Positions 29,487 to 39,506 are shown, counted from the first letter of the stretch. The stretch is DNA of 64,000 nt from Dichotomicrobium thermohalophilum (GCF_003550175.1 NZ_QXDF01000004.1:1-64000); one strand, 5' to 3'. Notes: generated by a model from the sequence alone, not told the origin. A program made the numbers and translations.

Positions 29487-31328
29487 ATGGCGGACGGCAC
29501 CAAGGGCGAGACCGGAAGCGAAACCGATGACAAACAGCTCCCGGCAACGGTCCCGGATCAGTTCTCGCGCAATCTCGTCACGGCCATTGACCGGGGAATG
29601 GAAGCACTCGCGCGCATGCTTGATGAGCGCAAGTTGGTCTACGGACCTTACAGCGCCCCGAGCGAGGCCAGCGAAGCGAGCCATGCGCTGTCGGAGATCA
29701 TGAAATACTGGCTGAGCGAGCCGGAAAAGTTCACCCAGGAGCAAGCCAGGCTGGCCGGCGATTTTGTCGAGTTATGGGGCAGGACCTATCAGCGGTTTCT
29801 CGGGCATGAGGTCGAGCCGGTGGCCAAGCCGGACAAGAGCGACCGGCGCTTCGCCGATCCCGAGTGGGAAGAAAATCCGCTGTTCGATTTCCTCAAGCAG
29901 GCGTATCTGCTGACCTCGCACTGGGCTGAGGAACTCGTCGAGAAGGCCGATGGCGTGGAGGAGCGCAAGAAGAAACGCGCCCAGTTCTACCTGGAGCAGA
30001 TTACCACCGCGCTGTCGCCGTCGAACTTCCCCTTCACAAACCCGGAGGTAATTCGCACCACGCTCACCTCCAACGCTGAAAACCTGGTCGAGGGGATGAA
30101 TAACCTGCTGGCGGACCTCGAGAGTTCCGGCGACCTGCTCAAGATCCGCCAGACCGACATGAGCGCGTTCAAGGTCGGCGAAAACCTGGCGGTCACGCCG
30201 GGCAAGGTCGTCTTCCAAAACGAGCTGATCCAGCTCATCCAGTATTCCCCGAGTACGGAGACGGTCCACGAAACGCCGGTGATGATTATCCCGCCGTGGA
30301 TCAACAAGTTCTACATCCTCGACCTCGTGGCGAAGAAGTCCTTCGTCAAATACCTCGTGGACCAGGGCTATACGGTCTTCATGGTGTCCTGGGTCAACCC
30401 TGGTCCGGAACTCGCTGACAAGACCTTCGAGGACTACATGCGCGAAGGCGTGCTCACCGCAAGCGACGTCGTACGGCAGATCTGCGCGAGCGAGCACGTC
30501 ATCCCCATCGGCTATTGCGTCGGCGGCACGCTGCTTGCCACGACGCTGGCCTATAACGCCGCGCGCGGCGACGACCGGTTCCCGGCCGCGGGCTTCCTGG
30601 CGGCGCAGGCCGATTTCTCGAAGGCAGGCGATCTGCTGGTCTTCATCGACGAGCCGCAACTCGACGCAATCGAGAAGATGATGGAGCAGACCGGCTATCT
30701 GGACGGCTCGCGCATGGCAACCGTGTTCAACATGCTGCGCCCGCGCGACCTGATCTGGCCGTATGTTGTGAACAACTATCTGCTGGGCAAGGAGCCGTTC
30801 CCCTTCGACCTGCTCTACTGGAACTCCGACTCAACCCGCATGACGCGCGCCAACCACAGCTTCTATCTGCGCGAATTCTACCATCGCAACAAGCTGGCGC
30901 GCGGCGAGATGGAATTGGGCGGACAGCGTCTCGACCTGTCGAAGGTGAAGATCCCGATCTTCGAGATCGCCACGCGCGAGGACCACATCGCCCCGCCTGA
31001 CTCGGTTTTCATCGGGTCCAAGCTGTTCGGGGGACCGGTGCGCTTCGTGCTAGCCGGATCCGGTCATATCGCCGGCGTCGTTAACCCGCCCTACAAGGAG
31101 AAATACATGCACTGGGCGGGTGGCGACGACAGCCCGGGGCCGAGCATCCGGGATTATGAAACGCTGGAAGACTGGATCGCCGCGGCGGAAGAGGTGCCCG
31201 GTTCGTGGTGGCCGGATTTTGACCGGTGGCTATCAGCGAAGGCCGGCGAACAGGTTTCTGCGCGCGAACCGGGCGCGCCGGACTTTCCACCGATCGAAGA
31301 CGCACCCGGCCATTACGTCCGGGCCTAG
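29487..31328 (+). CDS. phaC: Class I polyhydroxyalkanoate synthase
   Basis: This 613-residue synthase polymerises hydroxyacyl-CoA into storage polyester on cytoplasmic granules. Hallmarks are RRFADPEWEENPLFDFLKQ, PPWINKFYILDL and the lipase-like box GYCVGGT with the catalytic Cys344. The catalytic aspartate lies in ATREDHIAP and the histidine in GSGHIAGVVNPP. The length and motifs fit class I enzymes, which act without PhaE or PhaR. I start at ATG 29487 with GGGGAA upstream. No phaA, phaB or phasin gene is nearby, so carbon supply must be encoded elsewhere. Confidence 0.95.
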   Translation: MADGTKGETGSETDDKQLPATVPDQFSRNLVTAIDRGMEALARMLDERKLVYGPYSAPSEASEASHALSEIMKYWLSEPEKFTQEQARLAGDFVELWGRTYQRFLGHEVEPVAKPDKSDRRFADPEWEENPLFDFLKQAYLLTSHWAEELVEKADGVEERKKKRAQFYLEQITTALSPSNFPFTNPEVIRTTLTSNAENLVEGMNNLLADLESSGDLLKIRQTDMSAFKVGENLAVTPGKVVFQNELIQLIQYSPSTETVHETPVMIIPPWINKFYILDLVAKKSFVKYLVDQGYTVFMVSWVNPGPELADKTFEDYMREGVLTASDVVRQICASEHVIPIGYCVGGTLLATTLAYNAARGDDRFPAAGFLAAQADFSKAGDLLVFIDEPQLDAIEKMMEQTGYLDGSRMATVFNMLRPRDLIWPYVVNNYLLGKEPFPFDLLYWNSDSTRMTRANHSFYLREFYHRNKLARGEMELGGQRLDLSKVKIPIFEIATREDHIAPPDSVFIGSKLFGGPVRFVLAGSGHIAGVVNPPYKEKYMHWAGGDDSPGPSIRDYETLEDWIAAAEEVPGSWWPDFDRWLSAKAGEQVSAREPGAPDFPPIEDAPGHYVRA

Positions 31329-31343
31329 CGCGGGGCTATTCAG

Positions 31344-31392
31344 GCGCGCGTTCTTGGTCGAAAACCGGCTCTCACTCTTCGGAAACGCGCGC
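31344..31392. repeat. Hyphomicrobiales-type palindromic repeat, copy 1
   Basis: GCGCGCGTT (31344-31352) and AACGCGCGC (31384-31392) are exact inverted arms. The inside contains TCGAAAACCGGCTCTCACT and CTTCGGA. It aligns base for base with few changes to the reverse complement of the element at 49515-49561. It lies between the convergent ends of phaC and manC and touches the manC stop codon. It may serve as a bidirectional transcript end. Confidence 0.75.
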
Positions 31393-32831
31393 TATTTCGT
31401 TTCGTGCGGGGCGCGGCGATAGACGTCGTCGCTGCGGATGATGTCGTCCTCGCCGAGGTAGCTGCCGATCTGCACTTCGATGATTTCCAGCGGCACCTTG
31501 CCGGGGTTCTCAAGCCGGTGCCAGTGCGTGGCGGAGATGTAGACCGACTCGTTCTCGCAGACGAGGCGCGTCTCGTCGCCACAGGTCACGCGGGCCGTTC
31601 CCGTCACGACGACCCAGTGCTCCGAGCGGTGGTGATGCATCTGCAGCGATAGCTGCCCGCCCGGCTTGACGTGCAGCAGCTTGACCTGAAAACGCGGGCC
31701 CAGACTGAGCGTCTCGAAGTGCCCCCAAGGGCGGTGGCAGCGCGTGTGCTGCTCCGGCTCGCGGCGGTTCGCGGCGCGGAGCTGCTTGACCAGTTCGCCG
31801 ACATCCTGTGCCCGGTCGCGCTTGGCGACGAGCGCGGCGTCGGGCGTGTGGACCACGATCATGTCCTCAACGCCGATGGTCGAGACGAGCGCGCCGTTTG
31901 AATGCACATAGCTGCCGCGCGTGTCCATCAGCATGGCGTCGCCGTGCACCGCGTTGCCATTGGCGTCATGCGCGCTTTCGGCCCAGACCGAGGACCATGA
32001 GCCGACATCGCTCCAGCCGGTCTCCAGCGGCATGACCGCCGCCCGCGCGGTCTTCTCCATAACCGCATAGTCAACCGAGATATTCGGGCACTGCGCATAA
32101 GCCTCGCCCGCCAGCCGGCGGAAGCCCAGATCGCGTTCCGAGTTCCCGAGAGCCGCCCGCGCATTCTCGATGATCTCCGGCGCCAGCCGCTCGACCTCTT
32201 CCAGAAACGCTGCTGCGGGCAGCACGAAGATACCGCTGTTCCAGAGATAGCCGCCCTCGCTGAGATACCGGGCAGCGGTTTCGGCATCCGGCTTCTCGGC
32301 GAAGGCGGCAACTTCCGACGCGCCGCCGGTCAGCGCCGCCCCGGTTCGGATATAGCCGTAGCCGGTGTTCGGTTCGGTCGGCGTCACGCCCAGCAGCATC
32401 AGCCGGGCCCCGGCCGCGATCGCCGCTGCCTGTCTCACCGTTCCAGCGAAGGCGTTCGCGTCATCCAGCAAATGATCCGAGGGCATGACTGCCAGCACAG
32501 CCTCCGGGTCGTCCGCGGTGATGGACAGCGCCGCGGCCGTGATCGCTGGCGCGGTGTTGCGTGCAACGGGCTCAAGCAGGATTTCGCGCGGCGGGATACC
32601 GGCGCTTTGCACCTCATCACGCAGGAGGAAGCGATGGTCGTTATGCGTCAGCAACGTCGGCGGCTGAAAGCCGTTGTCCGGATGCAGCCGGCGCAGCGTC
32701 GCGACCAACAAGCTGTCATCCGAGCCGTCGATGAGCGGAATGAATTGCTTGGGATACTGCGCGCGGGACAGGGGCCATAGCCGGGTGCCCGATCCGCCGC
32801 ACAGTATTACCGGATAGACTGAACTCGACAT
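31392..32831 (-). CDS. manC: Mannose-1-phosphate guanylyltransferase / mannose-6-phosphate isomerase
   Basis: This 479-residue bifunctional enzyme makes GDP-mannose for surface polysaccharide. The N-terminal nucleotidyltransferase domain has CGGSGTRLWPLSRAQYPKQF. The C-terminal cupin domain (about 350-475: WGHFETLSLGPRFQVKLLHV, then QMHHHRSEHWVVVTGTARV) carries the isomerase metal site. The domain order is that of AlgA/ManC proteins. It stands alone here, with no other capsule genes nearby, and starts 14 bases after yacG ends on the same strand. Confidence 0.93.
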   Translation of the reverse strand: MSSSVYPVILCGGSGTRLWPLSRAQYPKQFIPLIDGSDDSLLVATLRRLHPDNGFQPPTLLTHNDHRFLLRDEVQSAGIPPREILLEPVARNTAPAITAAALSITADDPEAVLAVMPSDHLLDDANAFAGTVRQAAAIAAGARLMLLGVTPTEPNTGYGYIRTGAALTGGASEVAAFAEKPDAETAARYLSEGGYLWNSGIFVLPAAAFLEEVERLAPEIIENARAALGNSERDLGFRRLAGEAYAQCPNISVDYAVMEKTARAAVMPLETGWSDVGSWSSVWAESAHDANGNAVHGDAMLMDTRGSYVHSNGALVSTIGVEDMIVVHTPDAALVAKRDRAQDVGELVKQLRAANRREPEQHTRCHRPWGHFETLSLGPRFQVKLLHVKPGGQLSLQMHHHRSEHWVVVTGTARVTCGDETRLVCENESVYISATHWHRLENPGKVPLEIIEVQIGSYLGEDDIIRSDDVYRRAPHETK

Positions 32832-32845
32832 GGCCTTCCCATCGC

Positions 32846-33049
32846 TCAGCGCTCCGGCTCGTCCGGATCGCCGATCGCCTCACTGTCCGGCATCGGCATC
32901 GCGTAGGCTTCCGACAGCCAACGCCCGAGGTCAATGTCCGCGCAGCGCCGCGAGCAGAACGGGCGATACTCCGGATCGCGCGGCTTGCCACAGACCGGGC
33001 ATTTCGCCTTGCTCGCTTTCTGCGTGCGATGTTTTTCGTCCCTCATCAT
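32846..33049 (-). CDS. yacG: DNA gyrase inhibitor YacG (zinc-finger protein)
   Basis: This 67-residue zinc protein has a Cys4 site made of CPVCGKP and [19 protein letters not shown], the diagnostic YacG pattern. In E. coli YacG binds the GyrB C-terminal part and inhibits gyrase. Its start overlaps the end of maf by 4 bases. This maf-yacG pair is the standard Alphaproteobacterial arrangement. Confidence 0.92.
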   Translation of the reverse strand: MMRDEKHRTQKASKAKCPVCGKPRDPEYRPFCSRRCADIDLGRWLSEAYAMPMPDSEAIGDPDEPER

Positions 33050-33801
33050 GCAGGGTCAATCTCGGCGCGGTTGAGCCAGCCGAAATATACCGGCATACCC
33101 TCGCCGACCAGCAGGCTCACAACTTCATTGAGCGGCAGTCCGACCACTGCCGAATAGGACCCGACGATCTTCTGCACGAAGGCCCCGGCGATGCCCTGGA
33201 TCGCGTAGCCCCCCGCCTTGCCGCGCCACTCGCCGCTCGCAAGGTACGATTCCATCTCCTCCGAACTCAGCCGCTTGAAGCGCAGGCGTGTCTCCACCGT
33301 GCGCATCCGTATGGCGCCGTCCGACGTGATGAAGCACACGGCGGTATAGACCCGGTGCGAACGTCCGGACAGAAGCTGCAACGCTGCCGCCGCCTCGTCC
33401 AGGTATTCCGGCTTCATCAGCACGCGGTTGCCGACCGCGACGACCGTGTCAGCCGCGAGAACGCAGGCATCTGCCAGCTCCGGTTCGCGGTGCAGGCGCG
33501 ATCGCGCCGCCCGTGCTTTCTCGCGCGCCAGCCGACGGGCCAGCGTGCGCGGGCGCTCGCCCTTGCGCGGCGTCTCGTCGATGGAAGCCGGGCGCAGCGC
33601 GTCGGGCTCGATGCCGATCTGCTCCAGCAGCGCAAGCCGTCGCGGCGAAGCACTGGCAAGCACCAAGGGCTTGCGCTCCACGCCCGGACGCCGCGCCGCC
33701 GTAAGGTCCGCGGCACGGTGCGTCACTGCATCCTCCGCGGGCTTGGCGACGCCCGTGCGCGACTTGGCACCGGCCAACGAGATGTCCTTCGGCATGATCA
33801 T
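33046..33801 (-). CDS. maf: Maf-family nucleoside triphosphate pyrophosphatase, with N-terminal extension
   Basis: This 251-residue protein hydrolyses non-canonical or modified nucleoside triphosphates to monophosphates. The Maf core starts at about residue 45 with [26 protein letters not shown] and [20 protein letters not shown] follow. The first 44 residues have no counterpart in the typical protein of about 200 residues and are of low complexity. A start near residue 45 would need a non-ATG codon, so the extension may be genuine or a result of start choice. The stop overlaps yacG. Confidence 0.9.
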   Translation of the reverse strand: MIMPKDISLAGAKSRTGVAKPAEDAVTHRAADLTAARRPGVERKPLVLASASPRRLALLEQIGIEPDALRPASIDETPRKGERPRTLARRLAREKARAARSRLHREPELADACVLAADTVVAVGNRVLMKPEYLDEAAAALQLLSGRSHRVYTAVCFITSDGAIRMRTVETRLRFKRLSSEEMESYLASGEWRGKAGGYAIQGIAGAFVQKIVGSYSAVVGLPLNEVVSLLVGEGMPVYFGWLNRAEIDPA

Positions 33802-34058
33802 GATTGGACACAGGCTCCGTAAAAGCGTCGTTGCGTACCGGCATTCGAGGCCGCGAGAATGAGCGCGCCACGCCCCAAAATCAAGCGGTCAAAGCAGTTC
33901 TCGGGAACGCAGGTTAGCGCAAGGACGTTAGAAAAGAACCAGCGATGCCGCCAGGACTGAAATACGACCTTGAGCCGGCGGGTAAAGCACGGCTGTCCGG
34001 ATGCGCAACGCGCGCCGTCGCAGGCGTGGCATTCTGTGCAAGCTCACAAAGGAGAAAC

Positions 34059-34787
34059 ATGGCCGTAACCTACGTGGTCTTTCTGCTCGATCGCACGGGA
34101 TCGATGGCGCGCCTCAAACCGACCCATCTGGAGGGGTTCAACAGCTATCTTTCCGCCCTCCAGCAACGATCCGATGCTGCGGACATCCGGTTCACGATGG
34201 TCCAGTTCCATGGGCGCGGCGCAGATACCATTTATCAGCGCGCCCCGATACACGAGGTCGAGCCACTGAGCCAGAAAGAGTTTCTCCCGAAAGGACGCAC
34301 GCCACTTGTCGATGCGGCCTGCAAGACCATAATGGCCGTGGCGACCCTGCTGGACAGCCTGCCTGCCGGGCAAGCACTCGACACCATGCCCAGCCCGGCG
34401 GAGGCCATCAATGTGGTCTGCTGCATTCAGTCCGATGGAGCGGACAACGCCTCGGTTGAATATAGCTGGGCCGATCTCCGGACGCTGGTCTCGGAGAAGC
34501 AGGCCCTCGGTTGGCAGATGATCTTCCTTGGCGCCGACATCGCCCCCGACGAGCAGGCCGAATGGATGGGGCTTACTCCAGACAGCATGATGCCCTATTC
34601 ACCCGATCTGGAAGCCACCCGCGAGATCTTCGCACGCGCCGCCGAGAAAACGGCCAACGCGGCGCCGGTAAGCCACGCTGGCAGCGCGCCGGGAACCGGC
34701 GAAGGGCAGCAAACCGAAACGGGGTCCGGCTTGAGCAAGGGCACCCGCAGAAGCCCTGCGAAGATTCCCGATGATATTGCCGTCTGA
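34059..34787 (+). CDS. Cytoplasmic von Willebrand factor A-domain protein
   Basis: This 242-residue protein begins directly with a vWA fold: VTYVVFLLDRTGSMARLK, where D11-x-T13-x-S15 gives the MIDAS metal site (usually DxSxS). The fold continues through about residue 190 with CIQSDGADNASVEYSWADLR and the GWQMIFLGADI strand. The tail is low-complexity and Gly/Thr/Ser-rich. No signal peptide is present if the start is ATG 34059, which has a strong AAAGGAGAA. It resembles tellurium- or phage-associated vWA proteins of the YegL type. No partner ATPase is nearby. The function is unknown. Confidence 0.75.
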   Translation: MAVTYVVFLLDRTGSMARLKPTHLEGFNSYLSALQQRSDAADIRFTMVQFHGRGADTIYQRAPIHEVEPLSQKEFLPKGRTPLVDAACKTIMAVATLLDSLPAGQALDTMPSPAEAINVVCCIQSDGADNASVEYSWADLRTLVSEKQALGWQMIFLGADIAPDEQAEWMGLTPDSMMPYSPDLEATREIFARAAEKTANAAPVSHAGSAPGTGEGQQTETGSGLSKGTRRSPAKIPDDIAV

Positions 34788-34947
34788 CGCCGGCCTTCGC
34801 GTCCTCCCATGGCTCTGACAGACAGCCGAGAAAGGGGGCGTAGTGTGTTGCGCCGAACGCGCTTGCTTATCGGCGAAAAAACCTTAGCTTGGCGGTCGGC
34901 AATCAATGTTGCGGCCATATGGGCCAGCGCATCAAAGAGGGAACGCG

Positions 34948-35271
34948 ATGAGAAGAGGAGCAACAATTTTCGCATTCTGCCTCGGGACGCTTATGGCGTC
35001 TCCCGCAACGGCACAGAAACTGCCGGACTGGAGCATGTCGGAAGTCTGCCCGTCAGCAGCCGACTATGCGGCCTGCGCGGAGTTTGAAAGCCGCGCGCGC
35101 CGGATTGTCTCAGCCCCCTGGGTGACCATCCCGCCCAGAGCCCGCTGGACTTGTCTGCGCGAGCTGCGGCGCGAAGGCGTCAAGAGCTATCGTGCGCTGC
35201 AGGATTGTCTCAAGGAGGAAGCCTTTCAGCCGCACGGCGTGGCGGCCCGGGCGGCGCGAGAAGCGGGCTAG
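34948..35271 (+). CDS. Small secreted protein of unknown function
   Basis: This 107-residue protein has a cleavable signal peptide (residues 1-22, ending ATAQ). The mature part has four cysteines spaced as VCPSAADYAAC, TCLRELRREG and QDCLKEE, which could form two disulfides in the periplasm. I start at ATG 34948 with GAGGGAACGCG upstream. It lies 160 bases after the vWA gene on the same strand, perhaps with its own promoter. I do not recognise a family. Confidence 0.6.
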   Translation: MRRGATIFAFCLGTLMASPATAQKLPDWSMSEVCPSAADYAACAEFESRARRIVSAPWVTIPPRARWTCLRELRREGVKSYRALQDCLKEEAFQPHGVAARAAREAG

Positions 35272-35311
35272 CAGTCGGCGTCCGGACATCGTCTCGGCAG
35301 GCCGTTTGGCA

Positions 35312-35794
35312 TCACACATGCGGTGCGCCGGGGAACGGGAACCGCGCCTTAATGCGCTCCAACAGCGAGTCCCGGCAGCTGCGATAAGCCTCCATGATCT
35401 GCTCGCGGCTGCCGCCTGTCAGCGTCGGGTCGAGCGTCGGCCAATATTCCACCTCCACCGCCATCGTGCGGGTCATTTCCAGCGCCTGATGGTGCGCCTC
35501 CGGCGTGAGCGTGATGACCACATCGAAGGAGGTGTCGAACAGATCGGCGATGGTATGCGGCCGGTGGCCAGCGATGTCCAGCCCGATCTCCTCCATCGCG
35601 GCGATGGCGAAGGGGTCCGTCTCGCCCGCGCGCACGCCTGCGGACTCGACGTAGACCCGGCTGCGCGCCAAGTGCTTGAACAGCGCCGCGGCCATGGGCG
35701 AGCGCACGGCGTTCATGTTGCAGGCGAACAGCACAGCGCCGGGCAGGTCCGGCATGGGGTTGGGCGTCTTGTCGCTGGGCGGCGGGGCGTCCAA
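35312..35794 (-). CDS. Low-molecular-weight protein tyrosine phosphatase family protein
   Basis: This 160-residue protein has the phosphatase P-loop CNMNAVRSPMA (Cys-x5-Arg-Ser). The closing acidic region contains VEYWPTLDPTLTGG, where the general-acid aspartate normally lies. It resembles the arsenate reductase-like phosphatase that follows UPF0262 in Alphaproteobacteria. The substrate is not known. It begins 4 bases after UPF0262 ends, so they are co-translated. An internal ATG (35755) is an alternative start, since residues 1-13 are Pro-rich. Confidence 0.85.
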   Translation of the reverse strand: MDAPPPSDKTPNPMPDLPGAVLFACNMNAVRSPMAAALFKHLARSRVYVESAGVRAGETDPFAIAAMEEIGLDIAGHRPHTIADLFDTSFDVVITLTPEAHHQALEMTRTMAVEVEYWPTLDPTLTGGSREQIMEAYRSCRDSLLERIKARFPFPGAPHV

Positions 35795-35798
35795 CGGC

Positions 35799-36293
35799 TC
35801 ATCCCTTCCAGTGCAGCGCGCAAATCAGCGTGAACAGCCGCCGGGCGGTGTCGAAATCCACGCTGATCTTTCCCTGAAGCCGCTGCTGCAAGAGCTGGGT
35901 GCCTTCGTTGTGCAAGCCGCGCCGGCCCATGTCCAGCGCCTCGATGCGGCTGGGCGGCTCGCTCTTGATCGCGGCGTAATAGCTCTCGCAGACGAGGAAA
36001 TAGTCCTTGATGATCTTGCGGAACGGCGACAGCGAAAGCAGGAAGGTCATGGCGTGCGCGCCGTCGTCCTGCGCAACGTGAAAGGCCAGCCGGTTCTCGA
36101 CGATCTCCAGATGCAGGCGAAACGGCCCCGGCGTGCCATTCGCCAGCATGAAGGTGTTTTCCTCCAAGAGGTCGAAGATCGCCACCTTGCGCTCGTGCTG
36201 GACCTCCGGGGAATTATGGCTGATGGACTTTTCGTCCAGCATGATGTCGATGAGCCGATCGCGGCGTTCGGGCGTCTCGGGGTCGTCGGTCAT
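35799..36293 (-). CDS. UPF0262 family protein
   Basis: This 164-residue soluble protein has the family stretches [44 protein letters not shown] and [16 protein letters not shown]0262 occurs almost only in Alphaproteobacteria and nearly always between hisD and the phosphatase gene, as here. Its function is unknown. It starts 26 bases after hisD ends. Confidence 0.9.
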   Translation of the reverse strand: MTDDPETPERRDRLIDIMLDEKSISHNSPEVQHERKVAIFDLLEENTFMLANGTPGPFRLHLEIVENRLAFHVAQDDGAHAMTFLLSLSPFRKIIKDYFLVCESYYAAIKSEPPSRIEALDMGRRGLHNEGTQLLQQRLQGKISVDFDTARRLFTLICALHWKG

Positions 36294-36319
36294 CGGCTCC
36301 GGCTCACGGGTTCCCGCGT

Positions 36320-37612
36320 TCAGCGGTTCAGGCGCATCTCGATCGAGCGCGCATGCGCATCCAGCCCCTCGGCGTCCGCAAGCGTCATCGCCGCAGGCCC
36401 CAATGCGCGCAAGGCATCTGCGCTCAGCCGCAGGATAGATGAACGCTTCATGAAGTCCAGAACGCTTAAGCCCGAAGAGAAGCGCGCCGTCCGCGAGGTC
36501 GGCAGGACGTGGTTCGGCCCGGCGACATAATCGCCCACGGCCTCGGGCGTGTAGTGGCCCAGAAAGATCGCGCCGGCATTGCGGATGTCTTTCATCAGCG
36601 CCTCGGGATCAGCGGTGGCGAGTTCGAGGTGCTCCGGCGCGAGGCGGTTGACCAGGTCCGGCGCCTCGTCCAGCCCGGCAACGGTGATGAGCGCGCCGAA
36701 GCGTTCCCAGCTTGCCCCGGCGATGTTGCCGCGCGGCAGGGTTGCAAGCTGCTTCTCGACTTCACGCGAGACCGCCTCGGCCAGTTCGCCGTCATCGGTG
36801 ATGAGGATCGATTGCGCGGCGGCGTCGTGCTCGGCCTGCGCCAGCAGGTCGGCGGCGATCCAGTCCGGCCGGTTGTCCTTGTCCGCAACGATCAGCACCT
36901 CGCTTGGCCCGGCGATGGAGTCGATACCGACGACCCCGAACACCTGCCGCTTGGCCTCGGCGACATAGGCGTTGCCCGGCCCGACGATCTTGGCAACCGG
37001 CTGAACCGTCTCCGTGCCGAAAGCAAGCGCCGCGACGGCCTGCGCGCCGCCGATGCGGTAAACCTCGTCGACGCCGGCAAGCTGCGCGGCGGCGAACACC
37101 AGCGGGTTCATTACGCCAGCCGGCGTCGGCACCACCATCGCCACCCGCGGCACGCCCGCCACTTTGGCCGGTACCGCGTTCATCAGGACCGAACTTGGAT
37201 AGCTCGCCTGCCCGCCCGGCACGTAAAGCCCCGCCGAGTCGACCGCCGTCCATTTGCAGCCGAGCTCCGCGCCCTGCTCGTCGGTGTAGCGATCGTCGCT
37301 GGGAAGCTGACGGCGGTGAAATGCCTCGATCCGGTCACGCGCCAGCTTCAGAGCGTCCATCGTCTCCGGCGCGACCTCGGCCACGGCCGTCGCCATCTCC
37401 GCATCGCTCACGCGGATACCGGCGGCGGCCAGATCGATTTCGTCGAAACGCTTCGTCAGCTCGGCCAATGCGCCATCCCCGCGTTCGCGCACATCCGCGA
37501 TGATCCGGGCGACGGTCTGGGAGACGTCGGCCTCTTCCTCACGGCGCGCGGCGAGAAAGGCGTCAAACTGGCGTGCGAAATCCGCGTCGGCGGTGTTGAG
37601 GGAAACGGGCAT
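36320..37612 (-). CDS. hisD: Histidinol dehydrogenase
   Basis: This 430-residue enzyme performs the last two oxidations of histidine synthesis, histidinol to histidine, with NAD. Typical stretches are [39 protein letters not shown] and IDSIAGPSE, with catalytic and zinc-binding residues in the later [11 protein letters not shown] and [11 protein letters not shown]. The length is normal. It lies in the conserved murA-DUF2948-hisD-UPF0262 order and not with the other his genes. Confidence 0.96.
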   Translation of the reverse strand: MPVSLNTADADFARQFDAFLAARREEEADVSQTVARIIADVRERGDGALAELTKRFDEIDLAAAGIRVSDAEMATAVAEVAPETMDALKLARDRIEAFHRRQLPSDDRYTDEQGAELGCKWTAVDSAGLYVPGGQASYPSSVLMNAVPAKVAGVPRVAMVVPTPAGVMNPLVFAAAQLAGVDEVYRIGGAQAVAALAFGTETVQPVAKIVGPGNAYVAEAKRQVFGVVGIDSIAGPSEVLIVADKDNRPDWIAADLLAQAEHDAAAQSILITDDGELAEAVSREVEKQLATLPRGNIAGASWERFGALITVAGLDEAPDLVNRLAPEHLELATADPEALMKDIRNAGAIFLGHYTPEAVGDYVAGPNHVLPTSRTARFSSGLSVLDFMKRSSILRLSADALRALGPAAMTLADAEGLDAHARSIEMRLNR

Positions 37613-37634
37613 TTCAGCTCTTTCGGCGTTGCGG

Positions 37635-38108
37635 TCAATCGGTACGGTCCGATTGGGCGGGCGTATCGTCGATCTCGTGCTCAGGCTTTCTGCGCGCGCG
37701 CCAGGCCGCGCTCATGTCGCGCAGCTCGGCTTCGATGCATTCGACCGTCAGCCGGATCGCGGCATCGCCGGCAAAGATCAGGAGCACCTCGCCACCGGGC
37801 GGGTCGGTGGGTTGAAACTGGATGGCCAGCAGTTCGAAGACACCGTCATTCCGCCGCCGGTCGATGTTCTGGATCTTGGCATCCAGCACGCGATCGAAGC
37901 GCAGCGCGGACTGGCGCCGCTGATATCGTCCCTGCTTGCCAGTGCCGCGCTCGGCGTCCAGCCAGTCGAAACGATTGAGCACCGCGGCAAACCGTTGCTG
38001 GCGCGGGAGATAGGTCATTTCCTGCACGCGCATGATGGCGTCCTGCAGATGCGCGGAGATCACCTGCAGGTCCTCCTCATCCAGCGCATGCAGCTTCAGT
38101 GCCGTCAT
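37635..38108 (-). CDS. DUF2948 family protein
   Basis: This 157-residue soluble protein of unknown function starts MTALKLHALDEEDLQVISAH. The hallmark DAIMRVQEMTYLPRQQRFAAVLNRFDW is typical of DUF2948, a family limited to Alphaproteobacteria. I use ATG 38108, with AGGATTCATCC upstream, over ATG 38141. It lies between murA and hisD on the same strand, 23 bases before hisD. The tail is acidic and probably disordered. Confidence 0.88.
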   Translation of the reverse strand: MTALKLHALDEEDLQVISAHLQDAIMRVQEMTYLPRQQRFAAVLNRFDWLDAERGTGKQGRYQRRQSALRFDRVLDAKIQNIDRRRNDGVFELLAIQFQPTDPPGGEVLLIFAGDAAIRLTVECIEAELRDMSAAWRARRKPEHEIDDTPAQSDRTD

Positions 38109-38216
38109 GGATGAATCCTGTCGCGCAATAAACGGGGCCAACGCCCTTGGCGCGCCAGTGTATGAGGGGCGCGCTGCGTCACGTGCAGGATAATCTGCCG
38201 GAAATGCAGCCCGCGC

Positions 38217-39506
38217 TCAAGCGGCGAGACGTTCGACCTGCGCGCCGCAATCGCCCAGCTTGCGCTCCAACTCCTCGAAGCCGCGGTCGAGATGGTAGAC
38301 GCGGTTGATCTCCGTGTCGCCCTCGGCGACCAGTCCGGCGATTACCAGCGACACCGAGGCACGCAAGTCAGTCGCCATCACCTCCGCGCCACGCAGCGAC
38401 TTGACGCCATGAACCGTGGCGGTGTCGCCTTCCAGGTCGATCTGCGCACCCAGCCGCGCCAGCTCCTGCACGTGCATGAACCGGTTCTCGAAGATCGTCT
38501 CGCGGATATGCGAGCTGCCGTCCGCCTTGCACATCAGCGCCATGAACTGTGCCTGAAGATCGGTGGGGAAGCCGGGGAACGGTTCGGTTTCCACATCAAC
38601 GGGCGCCAGCCCGGCGCCGTTGCGCGCGACCCGGATACCGGAGTTGGTCACGTCCACCTCGACGCCAGCCTCGCGCAGCACGCCGATCGGCGCTTCCAGC
38701 AGGTCGGCGCGGGCGCCTTCCAGCATCACCTCGCCGCCCGTGGCCGCGACGGCCATCGCGTAGGTGCCTGTTTCGATCCGGTCGGGCAGGACGGTATGCA
38801 CCGCGCCCTCGAGATAATCGACGCCCTGGATGTGCAGCGTGGAGCTGCCGATGCCCTCGATCCGCGCGCCCATCTTGGTCAGGCACGTGGCAACATCGCT
38901 CACTTCCGGCTCCATCGCCGCGTTTTCAATGACGACTTCCCCTTTAGCCAGCGCCGCGGCCATCAGCACGTTCTGCGTTGCGCCAACAGAGACCTTTGGG
39001 AAGGTGACGCGCCCGCCCTGCAAGCCGCCCGGCGCCTTGGCAACGACATACCCCCCGTCGAGCTCGATCTGCGCCCCGAGTGCCTTCAACCCTTCCAGAT
39101 GCAGATCGACGGGGCGCGTACCGATCGCACAGCCACCCGGGAGCGATACACGCGCCTCTCGACACCGCGCCAGAAGTGGGCCGAGCACCCAGAAGCTCGC
39201 GCGCATCCGGCGCACCATGTCATAGGGCGCCGTCGTATCCACGATATCGCGGGCGGTCAGGTGCAGCGTGTCGCCCTGCTGCGGCGCGCCGTTGGCGCGC
39301 TTGCCATCAAGCGCGGAGTCGACCCCGTGATTGCGCAGGATACGCGCGAGATTCGCGACATCCGCAAGGTTCGGCACATTCTTGAGCGTGAGGGTGTCCG
39401 AGGTGAGCAGGCTGGCGATCATGAGCGGGAGCGTCGCATTCTTTGCGCCGCTGATGTGAATAGCGCCATTGAGCGGGACGCCACCGGTCACGCGAATCTT
39501 GTCCAT
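38217..39506 (-). CDS. murA: UDP-N-acetylglucosamine 1-carboxyvinyltransferase
   Basis: This 429-residue enzyme commits UDP-GlcNAc to peptidoglycan by adding enolpyruvate. The fosfomycin-target cysteine sits in [16 protein letters not shown]. Other motifs are [15 protein letters not shown] at the N-terminus and [12 protein letters not shown]. The length equals the E. coli enzyme (about 419) within ten residues. It precedes DUF2948 and hisD in the usual order, 108 bases upstream. Confidence 0.96.
   Translation of the reverse strand: MDKIRVTGGVPLNGAIHISGAKNATLPLMIASLLTSDTLTLKNVPNLADVANLARILRNHGVDSALDGKRANGAPQQGDTLHLTARDIVDTTAPYDMVRRMRASFWVLGPLLARCREARVSLPGGCAIGTRPVDLHLEGLKALGAQIELDGGYVVAKAPGGLQGGRVTFPKVSVGATQNVLMAAALAKGEVVIENAAMEPEVSDVATCLTKMGARIEGIGSSTLHIQGVDYLEGAVHTVLPDRIETGTYAMAVAATGGEVMLEGARADLLEAPIGVLREAGVEVDVTNSGIRVARNGAGLAPVDVETEPFPGFPTDLQAQFMALMCKADGSSHIRETIFENRFMHVQELARLGAQIDLEGDTATVHGVKSLRGAEVMATDLRASVSLVIAGLVAEGDTEINRVYHLDRGFEELERKLGDCGAQVERLAA

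Noticed and set aside
33802-33944. A hidden infA in the gap upstream of maf
   Set aside because: I looked on both strands for an IF-1 type start (KEExI) and found nothing in this stretch or in 35272-35311.
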